Positions 26,643-34,935 of a stretch of DNA of 64,000 nt are shown piece after piece. The DNA lies in contig NZ_JBBLYU010000001.1 in assembly GCF_037911135.1 (NCBI RefSeq), forward strand, positions 1,116,001-1,180,000, written 5' to 3'. Source of the DNA: Phaeobacter sp. A36a-5a (GTDB lineage: Bacteria > Pseudomonadota > Alphaproteobacteria > Rhodobacterales > Rhodobacteraceae). Under the pieces are notes generated by a model that saw nothing but the letters and a program-made list of their open reading frames with translations, was not told the DNA's origin and did not search any database. Numbering within the stretch: position 1 is the first letter of the stretch; each line of letters opens with the position of its first letter. The position numbers were made by a program, and so were the translations under genes.

Positions 26643-27038
26643 ATGCCCACAATCAACGTGCACCCCGATGGCTGGAAACCTGCAAAAGGCTATGCGAATG
26701 GCATGATCGGCGAGGGGCGGATGTTGTTTGTCGGTGGCCAGATTGGCTGGACTGCGGATCAGGTGTTTGAAACCGATGACTTCATCGGCCAGATGAGCCA
26801 GGCGCTTCAGAATATCCTGACCGTGGTGCAGCAGGCAGGCGGGCAGGCCAGCGATATCACCCGGCTGACCTGGTATGTCACCGACAAGGCGGAGTATCTG
26901 GCCCATCAGGCGGAGGTTGGTGCCGCCTATCGTGCGGTGATGGGTTATCATTTTCCAGCCATGACAATGGTCGTTGTTGCAGACCTGGTGGAAGACCGTG
27001 CCAAGATCGAGATCGAAGCGACGGCCATGCTTGCCTGA
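26643..27038 (+). CDS. RidA family protein
   Basis: 131 residues from ATG 26643 after AGGAG. Pattern of the YjgF/RidA fold: GMIGEGRMLFVGGQIGWTADQVFETDDFIGQMSQALQNILTVVQQAGGQASDITRLTWYVTDKAEYL and the C-terminal PAMTMVVVADLVEDRAKIEIEATAML. The canonical substrate-carboxylate Arg is present as EDRAKIEIE shifted by two. It belongs to the longer RidA subgroup with an N-terminal W-x-P segment (HPDGWKPAKGYANG), often found with aromatic or amine catabolic genes. No operon partner here. Confidence 0.88.
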   Translation: MPTINVHPDGWKPAKGYANGMIGEGRMLFVGGQIGWTADQVFETDDFIGQMSQALQNILTVVQQAGGQASDITRLTWYVTDKAEYLAHQAEVGAAYRAVMGYHFPAMTMVVVADLVEDRAKIEIEATAMLA

Positions 27039-27353
27039 GGTGGCTGGGGCTTAGCCGCGCGCTGAATCTCTCTATGCGAATGGTCCTGTCGGCAGCGCTG
27101 CGGGCGCTGTTTTAGATCAGTTGTCCTGACCTTTTTTGACACCGATACTGCCCCGAGCGCGCGGGTGGATTGAGGGATGTCGCGCCTGCCCATATTCTGG
27201 GCGGCGCGGTTTTCGTTTTTGTTTTTAACACCTTGAGTAGAGGATCGGCAGGGCAGGCTAAGAAAAACGTCATTTCAAAAATTTTACCAGTTGATAAAAA
27301 ATCAAACTGTGGCACTCTGGTTTGCATAATAAACAAATCCAGGGAGACACCCA
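27039..27353. other. Intergenic region upstream of preT
   Basis: About 315 bases. The right half is AT-rich and holds a degenerate RutR box and the ribosome-binding site CAGGGAG of preT. In the left half I see GC-rich inverted sequence but no coding region or clear hairpin. Confidence 0.5.
27283..27298. promoter_or_regulatory. Degenerate RutR box upstream of preT
   Basis: TTTACCAGTTGATAAA matches 13 of 16 positions of the RutR consensus TTGACCAnnTGGTCAA (centre GT as in the perfect box at 30927). It lies 55-70 bases before the preT start, in an AT-rich promoter-like stretch. Regulation of preTA by the RutR encoded 3 kb away is inferred. Confidence 0.6.
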
Positions 27354-28688
27354 ATGGCGACCAGCCATCAGGCATCCGGCGTTCAGGCAGGGCGTTTGTC
27401 CGCCTCAGAAATTGCCGACAACTTTGGAGATCTGCATCCGCAATATGAGGCGCATGAGGCGGCGGTGGCAGCGGATCGCTGCTATTTCTGCTATGATGCG
27501 CCCTGTATTACGGCTTGCCCAACCTCCATCGACATTCCGCAGTTTATCCGCGAGATCCAGACCGGCCACCCGGAAACGGCGGCGAAGACTATTCTCGAAC
27601 AGAACATCCTTGGCGGGATGTGCGCGCGGGTCTGCCCGACCGAAACCCTCTGCGAGCAAGCCTGCGTTCGTGAAGCGGCCGAAGGCAAGCCGGTCGAGAT
27701 TGGCCGTCTGCAACGCTATGCAACCGACACGCTGATGGAAAAGGGCGTGCACCCTTTCAGCCGCGCCGAAACAACCGGCAAGAAAGTGGCCGTGGTTGGT
27801 GCCGGTCCGGCGGGTCTCTCTGCGGCGCACCGTCTTGCGATGTTGGGCCATGACGTTGTCGTTTATGACGCCAGGTCCAAGGCGGGCGGCCTGAATGAAT
27901 TCGGGATCGCCGCGTATAAATCCACCAATGATTTTGCGGCGAAAGAAGTCGATTGGCTTCTGCAGATCGGTGGAATTGCCATGGAATACGGCAAGAAGCT
28001 TGGTGGCGATCTGAGCCTCGATGCCCTGAAGGCCGAATATGACGCAGTGTTTCTGTCCATCGGCCTCGCCGGTGTGAACGCCCTGCGGGCGGCGGGCGAG
28101 GACAAGGACGGTGTGCGTGATGCAGTCGATTTCATCGCCGAGCTGCGTCAGGCCGATGATCTGGCAAACCTGCCGGTCGGTCGCAATGTCGTGGTGATCG
28201 GCGGCGGCATGACTGCGGTTGACGCGGCTGTGCAGTCGAAGCTTCTTGGTTCCGAGAATGTCACCATCGCCTACCGCCGCGGCCGTGACGCCATGGGGGC
28301 GAGCCGGTTCGAGCAGGACCTTGCGGCCACCAAGGGTGTAAAGCTGATGTTCAACGTTCAGCCGGTGGCTGTGCACGGGAATGGCGCCTGTGCGGAAATC
28401 GAGCTGGAGTATACCAACAGCGAAGGCGGTCAGCTGACCGGCACCGGCGAGACGGTGCGGATCGCAGCCGACCAGATCTACAAGGCGATCGGGCAGACGC
28501 TTGAGGGCCAGCCGGACGCGCTGGCGCTTGATGGGCGCAAGATCAAGGTGGACGCGCAGGGCCGGACATCGGTCGCGGGGGTCTGGGCCGGGGGTGATTG
28601 TGCCTCTGGCGGCGAGGATCTGACAGTGACGGCCGTCGCCGAAGGTCGCGATGCGGCCATGGATATTCACGCCAGCCTGATGGGCTAA
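27354..28688 (+). CDS. preT: NAD-dependent dihydropyrimidine dehydrogenase subunit PreT
   Basis: 444 residues. N-terminal iron-sulfur cysteines in CYFCYDAPCITACP and GGMCARVCPTETLCEQAC, as in glutamate synthase small subunit and mammalian DPD. FAD-binding VVGAGPAGLSAAHRLAMLGHDVVVYDA and NAD-binding VVIGGGMTAVDAAVQSKLLGSENVTIAYRR follow. The C-terminal GVWAGGDCASGGEDLTVTAVAEGRDAA closes the FAD site. PreT passes electrons from NADH to PreA, which reduces uracil and thymine. preA starts 53 bases downstream. Expression probably induced through RutR. Confidence 0.94.
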   Translation: MATSHQASGVQAGRLSASEIADNFGDLHPQYEAHEAAVAADRCYFCYDAPCITACPTSIDIPQFIREIQTGHPETAAKTILEQNILGGMCARVCPTETLCEQACVREAAEGKPVEIGRLQRYATDTLMEKGVHPFSRAETTGKKVAVVGAGPAGLSAAHRLAMLGHDVVVYDARSKAGGLNEFGIAAYKSTNDFAAKEVDWLLQIGGIAMEYGKKLGGDLSLDALKAEYDAVFLSIGLAGVNALRAAGEDKDGVRDAVDFIAELRQADDLANLPVGRNVVVIGGGMTAVDAAVQSKLLGSENVTIAYRRGRDAMGASRFEQDLAATKGVKLMFNVQPVAVHGNGACAEIELEYTNSEGGQLTGTGETVRIAADQIYKAIGQTLEGQPDALALDGRKIKVDAQGRTSVAGVWAGGDCASGGEDLTVTAVAEGRDAAMDIHASLMG

Positions 28689-28741
28689 GCCAGCAGCAGG
28701 GCCGGACCCGGCCCTGTGTTGCCAGTTTAAGGAACAGACAA

Positions 28742-30046
28742 ATGGCTGATCTGACAGCAGATTTTCTGGGGATCAAATCTCCGAACCCGTTCTGGCTCGC
28801 CTCTGCGCCGCCGACGGATAAAGAATACAATGTCCGCCGCGCCTTTGAGGCTGGCTGGGGTGGGGTGGTCTGGAAGACCCTCGGCTCCGAAGGCCCGCCG
28901 GTGGTCAATGTGAACGGTCCGCGCTATGGCGCGATCTGGGGGGCGGACCGCCGCCTTCTGGGGCTCAACAATATCGAGCTGATCACCGACCGCCCTCTTG
29001 AGGTGAATCTGGAAGAAATCACCCGCGTGAAAAAGGACTATCCAGATCGCGCCATCATCGTTTCGTTGATGGTGCCCTGCGAGGAGCAAGCCTGGAAGGA
29101 TATCCTGCCGCGTGTCGAAGCTACCGGTGCTGACGGGATCGAGCTGAACTTTGGCTGCCCGCATGGGATGGCCGAACGTGGTATGGGCTCTGCCGTGGGG
29201 CAGGTGCCGGAATACATCCAGATGGTCACGGAGTGGTGTAAGAAATACTACTCCAAGCCGGTGATTGTGAAGCTGACGCCGAATATTACCGACATTCGCC
29301 ACCCAGCGCGGGCAGCCAAAGCGGGCGGTGCCGACGCGGTCAGCCTGATCAATACGATCAATTCGATCGTATCGGTGGATCTTGATGCCATGGCGCCTGA
29401 GCCAACCATCGGCGACAAGGGCACACATGGCGGCTATTGCGGCCCGGCAGTGAAGCCGATTGCGCTGAATATGGTGGCCGAAATCGCCCGATGCCCGCAG
29501 ACTCATGGCCTGCCGATCTCGGCCATTGGCGGCGTCACCACCTGGCGCGATGCGGCTGAGTTCATGACCATGGGTGCAGGCAACGTGCAGGTCTGCACCG
29601 CTGCCATGACCTATGGTTTCAACGTGGTGAAGGAGATGATCTCGGGCCTGAACCAGTGGATGGATGACAAAGGCTACAACCGTCTGGATGATTTTGTTGG
29701 TAAAGCCGTGCCCAATGTCACCGACTGGCAGTATCTGGATCTGAACTACGTCGCCAAGGCCAAGATCAATCAGGATGATTGCATCAAATGTGGTCGCTGC
29801 TTTGCCGCCTGCGAAGACACCTCGCATCAGGCCATCGCGATGAGCGAGGACCGCGTCTTTACCGTCAAGGATGACGAATGCGTCGCCTGTAATCTTTGCG
29901 TGAATGTCTGCCCGGTCGAAGGCTGCATCACCATGGAGGAGGTGCCCGCCGGTCAGATCGACGAACGCACGGGCAAAGTGGTGTCCGATGAATATGCAAA
30001 TTGGACCACCCATCCCAACAACCCGTCGGTGACGGCGGCCGAATAG
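28742..30046 (+). CDS. preA: NAD-dependent dihydropyrimidine dehydrogenase subunit PreA
   Basis: 434 residues from ATG 28742, after AAGGAACAGAC. The N-terminal dihydroorotate-dehydrogenase-like barrel binds FMN and the pyrimidine: LASAPPTDKEYNVRRAFEAGWGGVVWKTLG, ELNFGCPHGMAERGMG, PVIVKLTPN, ISAIGGVTTWRDAAEFM. The C-terminal ferredoxin domain has two [4Fe-4S] motifs, CIKCGRCFAACED and CVACNLCVNVCPVEGC. It catalyses uracil/thymine to 5,6-dihydro forms with PreT. This is the first step of the reductive pathway whose next enzymes are encoded at 31029 and 32476. Confidence 0.95.
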   Translation: MADLTADFLGIKSPNPFWLASAPPTDKEYNVRRAFEAGWGGVVWKTLGSEGPPVVNVNGPRYGAIWGADRRLLGLNNIELITDRPLEVNLEEITRVKKDYPDRAIIVSLMVPCEEQAWKDILPRVEATGADGIELNFGCPHGMAERGMGSAVGQVPEYIQMVTEWCKKYYSKPVIVKLTPNITDIRHPARAAKAGGADAVSLINTINSIVSVDLDAMAPEPTIGDKGTHGGYCGPAVKPIALNMVAEIARCPQTHGLPISAIGGVTTWRDAAEFMTMGAGNVQVCTAAMTYGFNVVKEMISGLNQWMDDKGYNRLDDFVGKAVPNVTDWQYLDLNYVAKAKINQDDCIKCGRCFAACEDTSHQAIAMSEDRVFTVKDDECVACNLCVNVCPVEGCITMEEVPAGQIDERTGKVVSDEYANWTTHPNNPSVTAAE

Positions 30047-30088
30047 GGGGGCTGGCGGCCTAACACGCTGCCCGACTGACATAATTGG

Positions 30089-30118
30089 AAACGGCGCGTC
30101 CTGATCGGCGCGCCGTTT
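30089..30118 (+). terminator. Stem-loop downstream of preA
   Basis: AAACGGCGCG and CGCGCCGTTT are perfect inverted repeats around a 10-base loop. It lies between the convergent preA and rutR genes and can act on both strands (TTTG/TTT after each arm). Confidence 0.75.
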
Positions 30119-30161
30119 GCTATTGATCGCATCACACTGTTGAACGGGGGTTTGGCTAGGA

Positions 30162-30788
30162 TCAGGACCTGCAGGAACCGGGAGGTGTCAGCATCCGGCG
30201 GAACATCCGGTCGAGATGCTCTGGTGCCGCATCAAACGGATCCTCATCCCCCATCAATGTGCGGACCTGCACATCGAAATCCGCATAATGCTGGGTCAGC
30301 GACCAGATCGAAAACAGAAGATGCTTCGGATGGGTCGGGTTCAGCTTGCCGTTTGTCATCCAGCCTTCGATCAGATCCGCTTTTTCTTCCAGCAGCGGTT
30401 TTAGATCCTTGGACAGGGTTTCCAGCATTCGTGGGGCGCCCTGGACAATTTCATTTGCAAACAAGCGGCTTTCGCGCGGGTAATCCCGACTCATCTGCAA
30501 CTTGCGCTGTACATAGGACAGCAGTTCCTCCAGCGGGTCACCCTCGGCGTCGATGGCGCGCAGCGGATCCAGCCAGGTGTCAAGCAGCCCCGACAGCAGT
30601 TCCGTGAAAATCGCCTCCTTCGAGGGGAAATAGTAGAGAAGATTGGGCTTGCTTAACCCGGCGGCACGGGCAATCTGGTCGACAGTGGCGCCGCGGAATC
30701 CGCTGTTGGAGAATACTTCCAATGCGGCCTCCAGAATGGTGGCGCGATTCTTTTTCTGAATGCGGGTGGGGTTGCGATCCTTGGGCAT
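30162..30788 (-). CDS. rutR: TetR-family pyrimidine catabolism regulator RutR
   Basis: 208 residues from ATG 30788; the frame stays open to a TTG at 30890 but lacks a better start. N-terminal TetR helix-turn-helix RIQKKNRATILEAALEVFSNSGFRGATVDQIARAAGLSKPNLLYYFPSKEAIFTELL, then a YcdC-type ligand domain (WLDPLRAIDAEGDPLEELLSYVQRKLQMSRDYPRESRLFANEIVQGAPRML, matching RutR closely). E. coli RutR binds uracil and thymine and leaves its operator when they are bound. Divergent from the amidohydrolase gene with a perfect RutR box between them. Confidence 0.93.
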   Translation of the reverse strand: MPKDRNPTRIQKKNRATILEAALEVFSNSGFRGATVDQIARAAGLSKPNLLYYFPSKEAIFTELLSGLLDTWLDPLRAIDAEGDPLEELLSYVQRKLQMSRDYPRESRLFANEIVQGAPRMLETLSKDLKPLLEEKADLIEGWMTNGKLNPTHPKHLLFSIWSLTQHYADFDVQVRTLMGDEDPFDAAPEHLDRMFRRMLTPPGSCRS

Positions 30789-30926
30789 GGGGCTGTTTGG
30801 GCTCTCGCTGGTGGCCGCAACACCGCTGCGCGCCTGAATTTCGCTCAACCGGCTCTGCGCGCCGGAGTTTTCTTGTCTTGTTAGACGCAATTTCTTGACT
30901 GAATGTCCACCCGTGATAGCCTGAGT

Positions 30927-30942
30927 TTGACCAGTTGGTCAA
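30927..30942. promoter_or_regulatory. Perfect RutR operator
   Basis: TTGACCAGTTGGTCAA is an exact match to the RutR consensus TTGACCAnnTGGTCAA, with 7-bp perfect arms. It lies between the divergent rutR (start 30788) and amidohydrolase (start 31029) genes, 87 bases before the latter. Uracil or thymine is expected to relieve repression of the catabolic operon. Confidence 0.92.
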
Positions 30943-31028
30943 ATCATGACCAGCGTTTCAAAGCCACCGACAAGGCGCAAAGCCGCGGGACCCTGCAAAA
31001 AAGCAGGGCAACAGGGAAGGAAGCTGAG

Positions 31029-32279
31029 ATGACGTCGCTTGGACAGAATCTGAAGATCAATGGTGACAGGCTGTGGGACAGTCTGATGGAGATGGCAAAA
31101 ATCGGACCCGGCGTCGCGGGCGGCAACAACCGCCAGACGCTCACCGATGAAGATGCCGAGGGGCGCGCACTGTTTCAGACATGGTGCGAAGCGGCAGGTT
31201 GCACTATGGGGCTGGACACGATGGGCAATATGTTCGCCCGTCGCGAAGGAACCGACCCCGATGCGCTGCCGGTCTATATGGGATCACATCTGGATACGCA
31301 GCCCACTGGCGGTAAATATGACGGCGTCCTTGGGGTGCTGGGCGGGCTGGAAGTCATCCGCACACTCAATGATCTAGGCATCAAGACCAAACATCCGATC
31401 GTGGTTACCAATTGGACCAATGAGGAAGGCACGAGGTTCGCTCCGGCGATGCTGGCCTCCGGTGTTTTTGCAGGCAAGCATACGCAGGACTGGGCCTATG
31501 CGCGGGAAGATTCCGAGGGAAAGACCTTTGGTGACGAGCTGAAACGTATTGGCTGGGTGGGCGATGAAGAGGTTGGCGCGCGCAAGATGCACGCGATGTT
31601 CGAATTGCACATCGAACAGGGGCCGATCCTTGAGGCGGAAAACAAGGATATCGGCGTGGTGACCCATGGCCAGGGCCTGTGGTGGCTGCAATGTACGGTC
31701 ACGGGCAAGGACGCCCATACCGGATCGACCCCGATGAACATGCGTGTCAATGCAGGCCTTGGCATGGCGCGCATGACGGAGGCGGCGCATCAGATTGCCA
31801 TGGCGCACCAGCCCCATGCGGTCGGGGCAGTCGGACATTGTGACGTCTACCCGAACTCGCGCAATGTGATCCCCGGAAAGGTGGTCTTCACCGTCGATTT
31901 CCGGTCGCCCGATCTTGAAAAGCTGACGTCGATGCGGTCGAAATACGAGGTAAAGGCGAAGGAGATCGCCGACGAGCTGGGCCTTGGGCTGGAGATTGAA
32001 CCGGTCGGTCATTTTGATCCTGTCACCTTTGATGAGGGCTGCGTCAGCGCGGTGCGCTCGGCGGCCGAGCGGCTCGGTTATAGCCATATGGATATCGTGT
32101 CAGGTGCAGGACATGATGCCTGTTGGATCAATGATCTGGCGCCGACGGCGATGATCATGTGCCCCTGTGTGGACGGTCTGAGCCACAATGAAGCCGAGGA
32201 TATTTCCAAGGACTGGGCGGCCGCCGGAACCGATGTCATGCTACATGCGGTGCTGGAAACTGCAGAGATCGTCTCGTGA
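31029..32279 (+). CDS. Zn-dependent N-carbamoyl-beta-alanine (beta-ureidopropionase type) amidohydrolase
   Basis: 416 residues from ATG 31029 (GGAAGG ahead). M20 amidase family, HyuC/PydC type: metal ligands in MGSHLDTQPTGGKYDGVLGVLGGLEVI, TNWTNEEGTRFAPAMLASGVFAG and FELHIEQGPILE, and SGAGHDACWINDLAPTAMIMCPCVDGLSHNE at the C-terminus. Between dihydropyrimidinase and preTA in a RutR-controlled cluster, the likely reaction is N-carbamoyl-beta-alanine to beta-alanine, CO2 and ammonia, step three of reductive pyrimidine breakdown. Substrate preference within the N-carbamoyl amino acid group is inferred from context. Confidence 0.92.
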   Translation: MTSLGQNLKINGDRLWDSLMEMAKIGPGVAGGNNRQTLTDEDAEGRALFQTWCEAAGCTMGLDTMGNMFARREGTDPDALPVYMGSHLDTQPTGGKYDGVLGVLGGLEVIRTLNDLGIKTKHPIVVTNWTNEEGTRFAPAMLASGVFAGKHTQDWAYAREDSEGKTFGDELKRIGWVGDEEVGARKMHAMFELHIEQGPILEAENKDIGVVTHGQGLWWLQCTVTGKDAHTGSTPMNMRVNAGLGMARMTEAAHQIAMAHQPHAVGAVGHCDVYPNSRNVIPGKVVFTVDFRSPDLEKLTSMRSKYEVKAKEIADELGLGLEIEPVGHFDPVTFDEGCVSAVRSAAERLGYSHMDIVSGAGHDACWINDLAPTAMIMCPCVDGLSHNEAEDISKDWAAAGTDVMLHAVLETAEIVS

Positions 32280-32339
32280 GATGCGCCCCGGAAAGGTTTG
32301 GGGTGTGGGTTGCGGCAGTCTGCGGCGTGCAGTGAAGGG

Positions 32340-32400
32340 GGCGCTGCCCCCGCGGCCCGCCGGGCCGCTCCCCCGGGATATTTCCGGCCAGAAGAACAAC
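32340..32400 (+). repeat. Intergenic repeat, copy 1
   Basis: A ~60-base GC-rich palindrome-containing block ending CCCGGGATATTTCCGGCCAG, followed by AAGAACAA. It is nearly repeated at 35871-35929 in the same operon. Elements with this CCCGGGATATTT core are common between genes of roseobacter genomes. It lies in the 196-base gap before the dihydropyrimidinase gene. Confidence 0.75.
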
Positions 32401-32475
32401 CAGAGGAACAGGGCACCTGTTCTGAAAGAACACGCGGAGGCGTAGAAACACGCCCCAATCCAGGGAGTTGTTACC

Positions 32476-33930
32476 ATGAGTAGAGTCATCAAGAACGGCA
32501 CCGTCGTGACGGCCGATCTGACCTATAAAGCGGATGTGCTGATCGAGAACGGGGTAATCACCGAGATTGGCCCGAACCTGAAAGGCGACGAGGAGCTGGA
32601 CGCCTCCGGCTGTTATGTGATGCCGGGGGGGATTGACCCGCATACGCATCTCGAAATGCCCTTCATGGGGACCTATTCCTCGGATGATTTTGAAAGCGGT
32701 ACCCGGGCCGGGCTGGCGGGGGGCACCACCATGGTGGTGGATTTTGCGCTGCCGAATCCAGGCGAGAGCCTGCTGGACGCGCTGAAACGCTGGGACAATA
32801 AATCGACCCGCGCCAACTGCGACTACTCTTTCCACATGGCGGTGACCTGGTGGGGCGAGCAGGTTTTTGACGACATCAAGACCGTGATCCAGGAGCGCGG
32901 CATCAACACGTTCAAGCACTTCATGGCCTATAAGGGCGCGCTGATGGTGAATGATGACGAGCTCTATGCCTCCTTCCAGCGGCTGGCTGAGCTTGGCGGC
33001 ATAGCTATGGTGCATGCTGAAAACGGCGATGTGGTGGCGGAGCTGTCGGCCAAGCTGTTGGCAGAAGGCAACACCGGCCCAGAGGCGCACGCCTATTCCC
33101 GCCCGCCGCAGGTAGAGGGCGAGGCCACCAACCGCGCCATCATGATTGCCGACATGGCTGGCGTGCCGCTCTATGTGGTCCATACCTCCTGCGAGGACAG
33201 CCACGAGGCCATTCGCCGGGCCCGCATGCAGGGCAAGCGCGTCTGGGGCGAGCCGCTGATCCAGCATCTGACGCTCGATGAGAGCGAGTATTTCAATACG
33301 GACTGGGACCACGCCGCGCGCCGGGTGATGTCGCCGCCGTTCCGCAACAAGCAGCATCAGGACTCGCTCTGGAACGGCTTGCAGTCTGGCTCCTTGTCGG
33401 TGGTGGCGACGGACCACTGTGCCTTTACCACCGAGCAGAAACGCTATGGCGTTGGCGATTTCACCAAGATTCCCAATGGTACCGGCGGGTTGGAAGACCG
33501 GATGCCGATGCTATGGACCCACGGCGTCGAAACCGGCCGACTGACCCCGAATGAATTTGTGGCCGTCACCTCGACCAATATTGCCAAGATCCTGAATTGC
33601 TATCCGAAAAAGGGCGCGGTTCTGGTCGGCGCCGATGCCGACCTGGTGGTCTGGGATCCGGAGAAGCGCAAGACGATTTCCGCGGCCAGCCAGCAGTCGG
33701 CGATCGACTATAACGTGTTCGAGGGACATGAGGTGAAGGGATTGCCGCGCTTTACCCTGACCCGTGGCCATGTGGCAGTGCATGACGGCGAGATCCGCTG
33801 TCAGGAGGGCCATGGCAAGTTCGTCGCCCGCGAGGCCAATGCCACTGTGAACAAGGCGCTGTCGACCTGGAAGGAGCTGACGGCGCCGCGCCCGGTGGAG
33901 CGGTCGGGAATTCCGGCAACAGGTGTGTAA
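32476..33930 (+). CDS. hydA: Dihydropyrimidinase
   Basis: 484 residues. Amidohydrolase-superfamily barrel with binuclear Zn ligands: first His pair in GGIDPHTHLEMPFMG, carboxylated lysine in HFMAYKGALMVNDDELY, then AMVHAENGD, YVVHTSCEDS and SVVATDHCAFTTEQK with the catalytic Asp region. GTGGLEDRMPMLWTHGV completes the substrate loop. It opens 5,6-dihydrouracil or dihydrothymine to N-carbamoyl-beta-amino acids, and can act on hydantoins. It follows the amidohydrolase gene and precedes an ABC importer. Confidence 0.96.
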   Translation: MSRVIKNGTVVTADLTYKADVLIENGVITEIGPNLKGDEELDASGCYVMPGGIDPHTHLEMPFMGTYSSDDFESGTRAGLAGGTTMVVDFALPNPGESLLDALKRWDNKSTRANCDYSFHMAVTWWGEQVFDDIKTVIQERGINTFKHFMAYKGALMVNDDELYASFQRLAELGGIAMVHAENGDVVAELSAKLLAEGNTGPEAHAYSRPPQVEGEATNRAIMIADMAGVPLYVVHTSCEDSHEAIRRARMQGKRVWGEPLIQHLTLDESEYFNTDWDHAARRVMSPPFRNKQHQDSLWNGLQSGSLSVVATDHCAFTTEQKRYGVGDFTKIPNGTGGLEDRMPMLWTHGVETGRLTPNEFVAVTSTNIAKILNCYPKKGAVLVGADADLVVWDPEKRKTISAASQQSAIDYNVFEGHEVKGLPRFTLTRGHVAVHDGEIRCQEGHGKFVAREANATVNKALSTWKELTAPRPVERSGIPATGV

Positions 33931-33990
33931 TCCAGGGACGGGCTGCCAGCTATGGCGGCCCGTTTTCCTGTGTGTAATCAAGGCGAAGAA

Positions 33991-34830
33991 ATGAACATGG
34001 AAACGACCACCCAGGCGCTCAACTCCCAGGCCGCCGCTTCCGACATCAACCCGCTTGGCCCTGTCATAGAGGCGAAGGCGCTCGATCTGACGTTTCAGAC
34101 CAATGACGGGCCGGTGCACGCGCTGAAGAATGTCAGCCTGGAGATCAATCGCGGCGACTTTGTCTCTTTTATCGGGCCGTCCGGCTGCGGCAAGACAACT
34201 TTCCTGCGCTGCATCGCGGCGCTGGAACAGCCCACCGGTGGCAGTCTCAGCGTCAATGGCATGACCCCCGATGAAGCGCGGCGCAAGCGGGCCTATGGCT
34301 ATGTGTTCCAGGCGGCCGGGCTCTATCCGTGGCGAACCATCGCCAAGAACATCAAGCTGCCGCTGGAGATCATGGGCTACTCAAGGGCGGAGCAGGACAA
34401 GCGGGTCGAACGGGTTCTGGACCTCGTGGAACTCACCGGGTTTGGCGGCAAATACCCCTGGCAGCTGTCGGGCGGTATGCAGCAGCGGGCCTCGATCGCG
34501 CGGGCGCTCGCCTTTGATGCGGATATCCTCCTGATGGATGAACCCTTTGGGGCGCTGGACGAGATTGTGCGCGACCACCTGAATGAGCAGCTCTTGAAGC
34601 TTTGGGCGCGCACCAACAAGACCATCGGCTTTGTCACCCACTCGATCCCGGAGGCGGTCTATCTGTCGACCAAGATTGTGGTCATGTCGCCGCGACCCGG
34701 ACGGATCCATGACGTGATTGACAGCCCGCTGCCAAAGGACCGACCGCTGGATATTCGCGACAGCCCGGAGTTCATCGAGATTGCGCATCGTGTTCGTGAC
34801 GGTCTGCGAGCGGGGCATGCCGATGACTGA
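33991..34830 (+). CDS. NMT1/THI5-type ABC transporter ATP-binding protein (probable pyrimidine importer)
   Basis: 279 residues from ATG 33991. Walker A GPSGCGKTT, Q-loop VFQAAGLYPWRTIAKNI, signature LSGGMQQRASIARAL, Walker B ILLMDEPFGALDE and switch His in IGFVTHSIPEAVYLS. The long polar N-terminus (about 25 residues) and C-terminus with PGRIHDVIDSPLPKDR fit the SsuB/ThiZ-like nitrate-sulfonate-taurine class. Context with pyrimidine catabolic genes and the THI5-like binding protein points to uracil, thymine or hydantoin uptake. Confidence 0.9.
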   Translation: MNMETTTQALNSQAAASDINPLGPVIEAKALDLTFQTNDGPVHALKNVSLEINRGDFVSFIGPSGCGKTTFLRCIAALEQPTGGSLSVNGMTPDEARRKRAYGYVFQAAGLYPWRTIAKNIKLPLEIMGYSRAEQDKRVERVLDLVELTGFGGKYPWQLSGGMQQRASIARALAFDADILLMDEPFGALDEIVRDHLNEQLLKLWARTNKTIGFVTHSIPEAVYLSTKIVVMSPRPGRIHDVIDSPLPKDRPLDIRDSPEFIEIAHRVRDGLRAGHADD

Positions 34831-34873
34831 TGTGGTCTGTTTGCGGGGCAGGGCACCGGAAGATTCCAATTTT

Positions 34874-34905
34874 CCGGGACATTTTCGTGGAAGAAACAGG
34901 GGGTC
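34874..34905 (+). repeat. Diverged copy of the intergenic repeat
   Basis: CCGGGACATTTTCGTGGAAG resembles the CCGGGATATTTTCGGCCAG core of the repeats at 32340 and 35871. It lies in the gap before the first permease gene. Relationship is plausible but the flanks are not conserved. Confidence 0.4.
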
Positions 34906-34935
34906 GCGGAGCGCTGGGTCCGGAGGGGCAGGATC

